Positions 10,149 to 17,016 of a stretch of DNA of 51,923 nucleotides are shown one piece after another (positions within the stretch are counted from its first letter, which is position 1; each line of letters opens with the position of its first letter). This DNA comes from Ectothiorhodospiraceae bacterium WFHF3C12 (GTDB lineage Bacteria; Pseudomonadota; Gammaproteobacteria; Nitrococcales; Nitrococcaceae). Position numbers and translations under genes: made by a program. The stretch lies in NCBI GenBank assembly GCA_013519935.1, contig JACDUA010000026.1:1-51923 (forward strand), written 5' to 3'. The notes under the pieces are model-generated. The model saw nothing but the letters and a program-made list of their open reading frames with translations. It did no database searches and was not told the origin of the DNA.

Positions 10149-10201
10149 GTCTGCTCCCTGTTCGTTCTGATTGTCTTCGTGGTTGTGGCCGAGACTTCCC
10201 G

Positions 10202-10223
10202 ATCGAGCGAACGCTCGCTCGAT
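10202..10223. promoter_or_regulatory. Palindromic operator, TetR-type candidate
   Basis: A 22-bp imperfect palindrome with outer arms ATCGAGCGA and TCGCTCGAT lies between the divergent reductase and phosphatase genes. It ends one base before the -35 hexamer of the phosphatase promoter. TetR regulators commonly bind such sites, and a TetR gene is the second gene of the downstream operon, so autoregulation is likely. Inference from position and symmetry only. Confidence 0.6.
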
Positions 10224-10224
10224 A

Positions 10225-10253
10225 TTGACCGTGCCAAGGGTGCCCCCTATATT
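10225..10253 (+). promoter_or_regulatory. Sigma-70 promoter giving a probable leaderless mRNA
   Basis: TTGACC (10225-10230) and TATATT (10248-10253) are separated by exactly 17 bp. The start ATG of the phosphatase gene is at 10260, only six bases after the -10 box, where transcription would normally begin. No Shine-Dalgarno sequence fits before that ATG. The transcript is therefore predicted to be leaderless. Confidence 0.65.
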
Positions 10254-10259
10254 GCCGCG

Positions 10260-10964
10260 ATGACAACTCTAGTGCTTATCCGACACGGTCAGGCCTCTTT
10301 CGGGTCTGACAACTATGACCAGCTCTCGGACCTGGGCCACCGCCAGTCCCGCATTACCGGGGAGCACCTGGCCGGGCTCGGGCGTCTGCCCGACGTGATG
10401 ATCTCCGGCGAGCTGGAGCGCCAGAAGGACACCGCGATCGGTGCTCAGGGTCAGTGGGACGGCCACGATGCCGATCTGGAGATCGCCGACGCCTTCAACG
10501 AGTACGATGCCGACGGCCTGTTCAAGGCGTATCTGCCGGCAGCACTGCGGGAGGACGCCGAGCTGGCCGAGGCCGGCCAGCGGCTATTCCAGGACCGGCG
10601 CCTTTTCCAGCGCGCCTTCAGCCGAATCGTTCGCGCCTGGCTGAGCGAGGAGCCCCATGATGCCGGTGACGTGGAGGGCTGGTCCGCATTCCGGGGCCGC
10701 GTGCAGGACGGTCTGGAGCGGCTGCGCTCGAACTACGACCGGGACGCGCGCATTGCCCTGTTCACCTCCGGCGGCCCCATCGCGGTGGCCGTGGGCGAGG
10801 CCCTGGGCCTGTCCCCGTCGGCGACCATCGAGCTGAACTGGGTGCTGTTCAACGCTTCCATCACCGAGCTCCGTTCGACGAAGACCGGCTGGCGGCTGAT
10901 GGGCTTCAACAACGTCACCCACCTGGAGCTGGTCGGCGAGCCGGGGCTGGTGACGAGCCGCTGA
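10260..10964 (+). CDS. Histidine phosphatase (phosphoglycerate mutase-like) family protein
   Basis: 234 residues. The family signature LIRHGQASFG at 6-15 carries the phospho-accepting His9, and the later FTSGGPIAVAVG stretch is typical of the second half of the fold. The longer open frame upstream is not coding; the ATG at 10260 follows directly on a sigma-70 promoter. The gene overlaps the TetR gene by one base (TGATG) and, through it, an APH-fold kinase gene, so a phosphatase and a small-molecule kinase share one operon. The substrate is not evident. This type of phosphatase is often found beside ACAD10/11-like kinase genes in proteobacteria. Confidence 0.87.
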   Translation: MTTLVLIRHGQASFGSDNYDQLSDLGHRQSRITGEHLAGLGRLPDVMISGELERQKDTAIGAQGQWDGHDADLEIADAFNEYDADGLFKAYLPAALREDAELAEAGQRLFQDRRLFQRAFSRIVRAWLSEEPHDAGDVEGWSAFRGRVQDGLERLRSNYDRDARIALFTSGGPIAVAVGEALGLSPSATIELNWVLFNASITELRSTKTGWRLMGFNNVTHLELVGEPGLVTSR

Positions 10965-11677
10965 TGACCAGCCTGCTCGCCGACGACCCTCGCGTGGAGC
11001 GGCCTTTCTGCCGGCATCTCGAGGAGGGCCTGCAGTCGCTGTGCCGGGACATGTTCCGCGAAGGCATGCCCGGCGTGCGCGTCCAGAAGGAGGACGTGGC
11101 GGTCGGCAATCTGCTGCGGATCGTCGAGGCTACCCTGGCGGTATCCAACGAAAAGGGCTTCGCGGCCATGAGCCTGCGGGACCTGGCCGGCCGTACCGGG
11201 CTGTCCATGGGCGGCATCTACGCCTACATCGCCGGCAAGGACGACCTGGTGGCGCTGATCCAGACCCTGGGCGGCCGGCTCACACGCCGTGTCATGGCCG
11301 AGGCGCTGGAGCCGGTCCACTCGCCGGTGCCGCGCCTGCGCGCGGCCATCCGTACGCACCTGCGCCTGAGCGAGGCCTTGCGGCCCTGGTTCTTCTTCGC
11401 GTACATGGAGTCCCGGTTGCTGCCGGCCGAGCTGCGGGCCCAGGCCATCAACATGGAGCGGGACACCGAGGCCGTGTTCGCGGGGATCGTTGGCGAGGGC
11501 CAGGCCCAGGGCGTGTTCCGGGACCTGGACGCGGACATCGCCGCCGGTTTCATCAAGGCCCTGGTGCAGGACTGGTATCTGAAGCACGGCAAGCACGCCG
11601 AGCGCGGCCTCCGTGTCGACGACTACGCCGATCACGTGGAGGCGCTGGCGTTGCGCTTTCTGGAGGAGAACCGATGA
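10964..11677 (+). CDS. TetR/AcrR family transcriptional regulator
   Basis: 237 residues. A TetR helix-turn-helix lies at about 46-95 (TLAVSNEKGFAAMSLRDLAG, then TGLSMGGIYAYIAGKDDLV). An N-terminal extension of about 40 residues precedes the usual start of the domain; a shorter start is possible. The C-terminal half is all-helical and presumably binds a ligand such as an acyl-CoA. The gene overlaps both neighbours, by 1 bp upstream and by ATGA downstream, so it is translated with the phosphatase and the kinase. The palindrome at 10202-10223 is its most likely operator. Confidence 0.9.
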   Translation: MTSLLADDPRVERPFCRHLEEGLQSLCRDMFREGMPGVRVQKEDVAVGNLLRIVEATLAVSNEKGFAAMSLRDLAGRTGLSMGGIYAYIAGKDDLVALIQTLGGRLTRRVMAEALEPVHSPVPRLRAAIRTHLRLSEALRPWFFFAYMESRLLPAELRAQAINMERDTEAVFAGIVGEGQAQGVFRDLDADIAAGFIKALVQDWYLKHGKHAERGLRVDDYADHVEALALRFLEENR

Positions 11678-12744
11678 GCGAGATCGATCAGGCGACGGGC
11701 ATCCGCGCTGGCGAGGAGCTGGATGCCGACGCCCTGAAGGCCTACTTTCACGAGCACGTGCCGGAGCTGGACGGGCAGCTGGAGATCGCCCAGTTTCCCG
11801 GTGGCGCGTCGAACCTCACCTACCAGATTACCGTCGACGGCAGGGACTACGTTCTGCGCCGCCCGCCTTTCGGCAGCAAGGTGCGTTCGGCCCACGACAT
11901 GGGCCGGGAATATAATGTACTGAGCCGGCTGCAGCCCGTATTCCCTTACGCGCCGCGCCCCATCGTCCACTGCACGGACGAGAGCGTCATCGGCGCGGAG
12001 TTCTACGTCATGGAGCGTATCCGGGGGCTGATCATCCGCAAGGATCTGCCCGCTGGCATGAGCCTTTCGCCGGACGAGGCCCGGCAGTTGTGCGAGTCGC
12101 TGCTGGACGTGCAGGCCGAGCTGCATGGTATCGATCTGGACAAGGCCGGCATGCATGATTTCGGCAAGCCCGCCGGCTACGTGGCCCGGCAGGTCAACGG
12201 CTGGAGCGAGCGCTATCGCGCCGCGAAGACCGGCGACGTGCCCGACTGCGAGCCGGTGATGGCCTGGTTGCAGGAGAAGATGCCCGCCGACAAGCCGGAG
12301 CGGGCGGCGGTCATCCACAACGACTACAAGTTCGACAACGTGGTGCTGGACCCGGACAACCCGTTCCGCGTCATCGGCGTGCTGGACTGGGAGATGGCCA
12401 CCGTGGGAGATCCGGTGATGGATCTCGGCTGCACCCTGGGCTACTGGGTGGAGAAGGACGACCCGGAGCCCATGCAGCAGATCCGGCGCATGCCCACCAA
12501 CCTGGACGGGATGCCCTCACGCCGCGAGCTGGTGGAGCGCTACCAGGAGAAGACCGGCTTCCAGGTGGACGACTTCGACTTCTACCACGTCTTCGGCATG
12601 TTCCGGCTTGCGGTCATCGCCCAGCAGATCTACCGGCGCTACGTCGACGGCAAGACCCAGGACAGGCGATTCGCCAGCCTGGGAATGGTGGTGCAGGTAT
12701 TGAACGGTGCCTGCGAACGGGTCATCGACCGCTCAGCGCTCTAA
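11674..12744 (+). CDS. APH-fold phosphotransferase, ACAD10/11- and LvaA-like
   Basis: 356 residues. Aminoglycoside-phosphotransferase fold: glycine-rich start FPGGASNLTY, a catalytic loop HNDYKFDN with His215 and Asp217, and the metal-binding DWEMATVGDP near 238. Enzymes of this branch include the kinase domain of mammalian ACAD10/ACAD11 and LvaA of the Pseudomonas putida levulinate pathway, which phosphorylate the 4-hydroxyl of 4-hydroxyacyl-CoAs. The start overlaps the tetR stop (ATGA). With MaoC hydratases, SDRs and a histidine phosphatase around it, a hydroxyacyl-CoA kinase fits better than antibiotic resistance. The exact substrate is inferred; no acyl-CoA dehydrogenase partner lies in the window. 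Confidence 0.85.
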   Translation: MSEIDQATGIRAGEELDADALKAYFHEHVPELDGQLEIAQFPGGASNLTYQITVDGRDYVLRRPPFGSKVRSAHDMGREYNVLSRLQPVFPYAPRPIVHCTDESVIGAEFYVMERIRGLIIRKDLPAGMSLSPDEARQLCESLLDVQAELHGIDLDKAGMHDFGKPAGYVARQVNGWSERYRAAKTGDVPDCEPVMAWLQEKMPADKPERAAVIHNDYKFDNVVLDPDNPFRVIGVLDWEMATVGDPVMDLGCTLGYWVEKDDPEPMQQIRRMPTNLDGMPSRRELVERYQEKTGFQVDDFDFYHVFGMFRLAVIAQQIYRRYVDGKTQDRRFASLGMVVQVLNGACERVIDRSAL

Positions 12745-12909
12745 CGAGGTTCATTGTCTGGGCGCGAATGAACGCGAAATGCGCTAGAGAGGCGTATTTG
12801 AACAAACCGCCCGGGTCGCGGAGGATTGCCCGGGCTCGTGAGGACCGTGTCCATCCCGCGTCAATTGCACGGTTCGCGGTGGACGCGGATCGAAGTGGAG
12901 TAGACAACC

Positions 12910-13374
12910 GTGACAAAGCTCTACTGGGAAGACTTTCAGGTCGGCGACGTACGCGAGTACGGCGGCCACGAGGTGACCGAGGAAGAGATCATCCGTTTCG
13001 GGAAGGAGTTCGACCCGCAGCCGTTTCACGTCGACGAGGACGCCGCGGCCAGGAGCCCCTTCGGCGGGCTGGTTGCCAGCGGCTGGCAGACCGCCGGTTT
13101 CTTCATGCGCATGCTGGTGGACAACGCCCTGAAGGGCGCGCAGTCGATGGGTTCGCCCGGCGTCGAGTGGTTGCGATGGCGCAAGCCAGTCCGGCCCGGT
13201 GACACGCTGCACGTGCGCCAGGTGGTGGTGGACAAGAAGCCGTCGAGGAACCACGCCAACATGGGGCACGTGAAGAACCACTTCGAGATCCTGAACCAGG
13301 ATCACGAGGTGGTCATGGAGATGGAGTCCTACGGCATGTTCCTGCGCCGGCCGGATGGGGAGACGGAGGCATGA
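12910..13374 (+). CDS. MaoC-like (R)-hydratase, first of a tandem pair
   Basis: 154 residues, a single hot-dog fold of the MaoC dehydratase family. The motif FDPQPFHVDEDAA, with a catalytic Asp and His as in (R)-specific enoyl-CoA hydratases, is followed by PFGGLVASGW. Start is a GTG at 12910 with GGAG about ten bases upstream. The stop overlaps the next gene (ATGA). The downstream gene is a clear paralogue, so the two may form a heterodimer. The likely reaction is hydration of an enoyl-CoA; chain length is unknown. Confidence 0.87.
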   Translation: MTKLYWEDFQVGDVREYGGHEVTEEEIIRFGKEFDPQPFHVDEDAAARSPFGGLVASGWQTAGFFMRMLVDNALKGAQSMGSPGVEWLRWRKPVRPGDTLHVRQVVVDKKPSRNHANMGHVKNHFEILNQDHEVVMEMESYGMFLRRPDGETEA

Positions 13375-13820
13375 AGTACTTCGAGGATATCGAGATCGGC
13401 GATCTGGCCGAGTACGGCCCCCTGGACGTCACGGCCGAGGACATCAAGCGCTTCGCCGCGGAGTACGACCCCCAGCCCTTCCACCTGGACGAGGAGGCCG
13501 GCAAGGCCACGCACTTTGGCGGCCTGGCCGCCTCCGGCTGGCACACGGCCGCCATGACCATGAAGCTGCTGATTGCCGGCGACGGCGGCGAGCACGTGGC
13601 GAGCCTCGGCTCCCCCGGTTTCGACGACCTGCGCTGGCGCCGCCCGGTGCGCCCCGGCGACCGGCTGCGGGTGACCTCCGAGGCCATCGACAAGAAGCCT
13701 TCGGAATCGCGCCCCGACATGGGCGTGGTGCGCTTTCAGGTGAACACGCTCAACCAGGACGACGAGGTGGTGATGAGCGTGATCACCATCGCCATGATCG
13801 CCCGCCGTGAGGCGGCCTGA
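13371..13820 (+). CDS. MaoC-like (R)-hydratase, second of a tandem pair
   Basis: 149 residues. It has the same hot-dog layout as its neighbour: YDPQPFHLDEEAG, FGGLAASGWHTAA and SLGSPGFDDLRWRRPVRPGD. The product is probably an enoyl-CoA hydratase subunit or a related acyl dehydratase. The two genes overlap by four bases and must be co-translated. Conservation of the Asp/His active-site motif in both copies argues that neither is a decayed duplicate. Confidence 0.87.
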   Translation: MKYFEDIEIGDLAEYGPLDVTAEDIKRFAAEYDPQPFHLDEEAGKATHFGGLAASGWHTAAMTMKLLIAGDGGEHVASLGSPGFDDLRWRRPVRPGDRLRVTSEAIDKKPSESRPDMGVVRFQVNTLNQDDEVVMSVITIAMIARREAA

Positions 13821-13831
13821 ACCATCTGTTT

Positions 13832-13911
13832 AGCCGCGAATGAACGCGAATGGAAGCGAAATGTAATCAAGGGCGGCACGAGCGTGTTGCTGCAGGTTGC
13901 ACTTCGCGGCT
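13832..13911. repeat. Short extragenic repeat with inverted ends
   Basis: AGCCGCGAA (13832-13840) and its inverse TTCGCGGCT (13903-13911) bracket a short spacer. The left arm continues as TGAACGCGAAT, which also occurs near 12763-12778 after the kinase gene. It resembles the outer arms of the larger element at 7754-8104. No gene is seen inside. Confidence 0.45.
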
Positions 13912-13960
13912 CATGAACCAGTCAAGGCTGGGGCTGAGACGCCCAGTTGGAGGAGATGCC

Positions 13961-14830
13961 ATGAACCTGTCCGATCCCAAGCCCATCGACGTGGAGCGCG
14001 GCCATTTCACCTACCGCGAGGGCGGCGATCCCAACGGCAAGCCGGTGGTGATGATCCACGGCTGGCCGGAGAGCTCCTATTGCTGGGAGCACGTGACCGG
14101 CTATCTCAAGCCGGGGCTGCGGGTCATTGCCCCGGACCTGCGCGGTCTGGGTGACAGCGAGCGCACCGAGGGCCTGGAGCATTACCGCAAGGCGGAGCTG
14201 GCCAAGGACGTCATCCAGATGCTGGATGCCCTGGGGATCGGCGAGTTCCAGCTCATCGGCCACGACTGGGGCGGCATCGTCGCCCAGGAAGTGGCGCTGG
14301 CGGTGCCCGAGCGCGTGACGCGCATGATCATCATGAACATCGCCATCATCAACAACCTCAAGGGCAACCAGGAGGTCATCGAGAAGGTCCGCCAGTCCGG
14401 CAGCCCGCACTACTGGTACCAGCACTTCCAGCAGGCCCCGGGGCTGGCCGAGGCCATGATCCCCGGCTCCGAGGAGGCCTGGCTGGGGTATTTCCTGCGC
14501 AGCTGGAACAAGGGTGGCTTTCCCGAGGACGCCTTCCGGGAATACGTACGCTTCTACCAGATCCCCGGCACGCCCGGCGCCGGCGCCAACTACTATCGCG
14601 CCTTCCGCGACGACGCCAGGCGCTGGGCCACCCTCGGCGGCCACGTCTGGCCCATGCCCAGCCTCTATATCTACGGCAACAAGGACGTGGTCATCATCCC
14701 CGAGTACCTGAACCGCATCGAGGAATGCTTCGAGGACATTCGCGTGGAGCAGGTGGAGGCCGGCCACTTCCTGCAGGAGGAACGGCCCGAGGAAGTGGCG
14801 GGACACATGAACGGGTTTCTGGAGAATTGA
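13961..14830 (+). CDS. Alpha/beta hydrolase, epoxide hydrolase-like
   Basis: 289 residues. The oxyanion motif HGWPESS, the nucleophile elbow GHDWGG with Asp102 as probable nucleophile, and His269 in VEAGHFLQEE are present. An Asp nucleophile and HGWPE are typical of epoxide hydrolases and haloalkane dehalogenases rather than esterases. The cap region is rich in aromatic residues (HYWYQHF). Start at 13961 is set by a strong GGAGGAG six bases upstream; 37 additional upstream residues are unlikely. Substrate unknown; context suggests a fatty or terpenoid epoxide, which is inference. Confidence 0.86.
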   Translation: MNLSDPKPIDVERGHFTYREGGDPNGKPVVMIHGWPESSYCWEHVTGYLKPGLRVIAPDLRGLGDSERTEGLEHYRKAELAKDVIQMLDALGIGEFQLIGHDWGGIVAQEVALAVPERVTRMIIMNIAIINNLKGNQEVIEKVRQSGSPHYWYQHFQQAPGLAEAMIPGSEEAWLGYFLRSWNKGGFPEDAFREYVRFYQIPGTPGAGANYYRAFRDDARRWATLGGHVWPMPSLYIYGNKDVVIIPEYLNRIEECFEDIRVEQVEAGHFLQEERPEEVAGHMNGFLEN

Positions 14831-14883
14831 CGTCCGAACGATCATGGGTCGACCCAAAAAACGTTGTTGTAATATGGCTTTGC

Positions 14884-14911
14884 TTGTAGCCGACCCATGT
14901 TTCGCTATAAT
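14884..14911 (+). promoter_or_regulatory. Sigma-70 promoter candidate for the Rhs genes
   Basis: A perfect TATAAT at 14906-14911 is preceded at 16 bp by TTGTAG (14884-14889). It lies in an AT-rich stretch at the start of the Rhs island, about 190 bases before the first Rhs start codon. The -35 match is weak, so the assignment rests mainly on the -10 box. A 12-bp palindrome TGGGTCGACCCA followed by six A's lies just upstream (about 14845-14862). Confidence 0.5.
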
Positions 14912-15098
14912 CGGGTTTCAGGCGCTCAAACGAATACACGAGATGCGCCTTAGCACGGAAGACGAAAGACCAGGGAGACGGATCGGTTCCTTCCTATCTC
15001 CTTATGCGCCCTGCCGGGCGTCGTGAGATTGCCGATGCAGCATTTCTGAGTGTATTCGACTCAGCGGTTCTAAGTTGCACATTTTTGGAGACGCGCAC

Positions 15099-16991
15099 AT
15101 GGATGAAGCGCGAGTGTCGACGGCGCACTTTGCCGACAGTGAAGTTCGTCTCGCTAGTCATGGCGGATCCTGCCATGCAGGGAAGCGGCATGGGGTCGGG
15201 ACGTTTGCCCGGACAATCCTGGTCGTATTCCTTGCAACTCCTGTTATTTCCCATGCCTACGATATCGGCTGGAACGGCTACGTGTACGAGTCCCCGGACG
15301 ACTCACCTGGGGCGGCGGGTCGTATCTCGGGAAGTAGACACGAGGAAGGTTTCAATACCATCCAGCAAGCATGTGACTGGATGGGTCAATTTTTGAATCT
15401 TGATAACTGGACTGCGCCAGTCGTCCATTCAAGTTGGTCGCTTTCCTTGGAAGGCGGCCAAGGCGACGGATGGTGCAGCAGCATCAAGCGTGAAAAGGGC
15501 AAGACCTTCTACCTGCGGATACGGGCGAAGGGATGGGACGTCAAATACTACTTCGTATACGAACCATTGACCGGCGGACCGCCCGATGTCTGTGGTGGAA
15601 CGAACCCGATCAACCTCGCTAACGGCAACAAATATCAACGCGAGGTGGATTTCATAGACCCAATAGGCCGTTTGAGCTACGTGCGCCACTACAACTCGGC
15701 GGAAGGCATCGATCAGCGCAACGGCTGGACCCATAGCTTCGGCCAGTACATGGAAAGGGTCTACACGGTAGCGCCTCTTAATGTGCCGAACCAGGAAGAG
15801 CTGGGTGTACGCCATACGGGTAGGGGCGTACGGGTCGGCCCTTACGGAACAGCGGCGGAAGCATGCGAGGCCGGCCTCGATCGGGTACAGGCCGCGGCGG
15901 GTTCGGGGATTGAGGAGAATTGGGATTCCCAATGGCAGGCTGGGTCTGTCACCTGCAGGGTTGTCACCGGTGGTGGCAAAGCCGTGGCCGCGGCTGGTAT
16001 CGGAGCATCCGATACGCCGCCGCCGCCGTTACGCCGGTACGAGGTGTTGGCGCACAGGCCAAACGGCAGAGTCATTCGATTCAGGGAGGAGGGTGACGAT
16101 GACTGGCGCGCCCATGACGGGAGCGCTGACTACTCGGTCGACGTTGACCAGAGCCGTGGACGGTGGTCCTACATACTGACAGGGCCGGACGACCGGAAAG
16201 AGCACTACAACCGTAAGGGTTGGCTCGTGGACATAACCTGGCCCGGCGGATACGCGATCGAGATTGACTACAGTAGCGGCCGGCTCAAAACCGCGACAGG
16301 CACTTTTGGTCGAACCCTGCAGTTCGATTCGCGAACACGCGGCGTCAGCGGCGTTACCTTTCCCGACGGACGCAATACGAAGTACAGGCTCATGTCTCAG
16401 GGAAACATCGGGCATGTCGAGCGGAACGACGGCTCGATACGGGAGTACCACTATGAAGACGCTAATCGTCCGGGTCTTCTGACCGGCATTACTGACGAAA
16501 AACAAAGGCGTTATTCGACCTGGACATACGACGCCGAAGGTCGGGCTACGTCCTCCAAACATGCCGGCGAACGTGATAGGCATGCTTTAGCGTACAACGA
16601 TGATGGGTCTGTAACGGTCACCAACTCGCTGGGGAAGCAGGTGACCTACCGCTTCAATCCCGTACATGGGACGCCACGTCTCACCCAGGCCGAGGGTCAT
16701 CCCACGGCGCACTGTGCAGCGGCGAATCAGTCATACACGTATACCCCCGAGGGCTGGATTGCCTCAAAGACGGACTGGAACGGCAACACCACCACGTATG
16801 ACTACAACGAACGGGGCCTGGTAATCCGCAAGGTGGAGGCGGCGGGCACACCAGAGCAGCGGGTAACCACCCAGACCTGGCACGCCGAGTACCGGCTGCC
16901 GAATGTAGTTACCGAGCCGAATCGGGTGCTCGATCACGACTACGATGAGCAAGGGCGGCTGATCGCCCGCGAGGTACGCGAGCGGCCGTAA
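15099..16991 (+). CDS. Rhs/YD-repeat protein, N-terminal component with signal peptide
   Basis: 630 residues from the ATG at 15099, chosen because GGAG lies eight bases upstream; the TTG at 15075 would add eight residues without a ribosome site. A long basic leader of about 38 residues precedes the hydrophobic stretch TILVVFLATPVISHA, so a Sec-type signal with cleavage near residue 53 is likely. Then comes a DUF6531-like module (NPINLANGNKYQREVDF, LSYVRHYNS) and YD-type repeats such as YHYEDANRPGLLTGI and YDYNERGLVIRKVE. The protein stops after REVRERP, in the middle of what is normally one long Rhs shell; the next gene begins 25 bp later and continues it. GC is lower than in flanking genes. 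Export to the periplasm or surface is inferred from the signal. Confidence 0.8.
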   Translation: MDEARVSTAHFADSEVRLASHGGSCHAGKRHGVGTFARTILVVFLATPVISHAYDIGWNGYVYESPDDSPGAAGRISGSRHEEGFNTIQQACDWMGQFLNLDNWTAPVVHSSWSLSLEGGQGDGWCSSIKREKGKTFYLRIRAKGWDVKYYFVYEPLTGGPPDVCGGTNPINLANGNKYQREVDFIDPIGRLSYVRHYNSAEGIDQRNGWTHSFGQYMERVYTVAPLNVPNQEELGVRHTGRGVRVGPYGTAAEACEAGLDRVQAAAGSGIEENWDSQWQAGSVTCRVVTGGGKAVAAAGIGASDTPPPPLRRYEVLAHRPNGRVIRFREEGDDDWRAHDGSADYSVDVDQSRGRWSYILTGPDDRKEHYNRKGWLVDITWPGGYAIEIDYSSGRLKTATGTFGRTLQFDSRTRGVSGVTFPDGRNTKYRLMSQGNIGHVERNDGSIREYHYEDANRPGLLTGITDEKQRRYSTWTYDAEGRATSSKHAGERDRHALAYNDDGSVTVTNSLGKQVTYRFNPVHGTPRLTQAEGHPTAHCAAANQSYTYTPEGWIASKTDWNGNTTTYDYNERGLVIRKVEAAGTPEQRVTTQTWHAEYRLPNVVTEPNRVLDHDYDEQGRLIAREVRERP

Positions 16992-17016
16992 CCCATCCAG
17001 GGAAGGAGAGAACAAC

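Noticed and set aside
9006-10259. Long upstream extension of the histidine phosphatase frame
   Set aside because: The RHG motif lies at the proper place when the ATG at 10260 is used, and the extension is antisense to the saccharopine-dehydrogenase-like gene.
11674-12744. Antibiotic (aminoglycoside) kinase
   Set aside because: The fold is shared, but the sequence features and acyl-CoA neighbourhood fit the ACAD10/11-LvaA branch.
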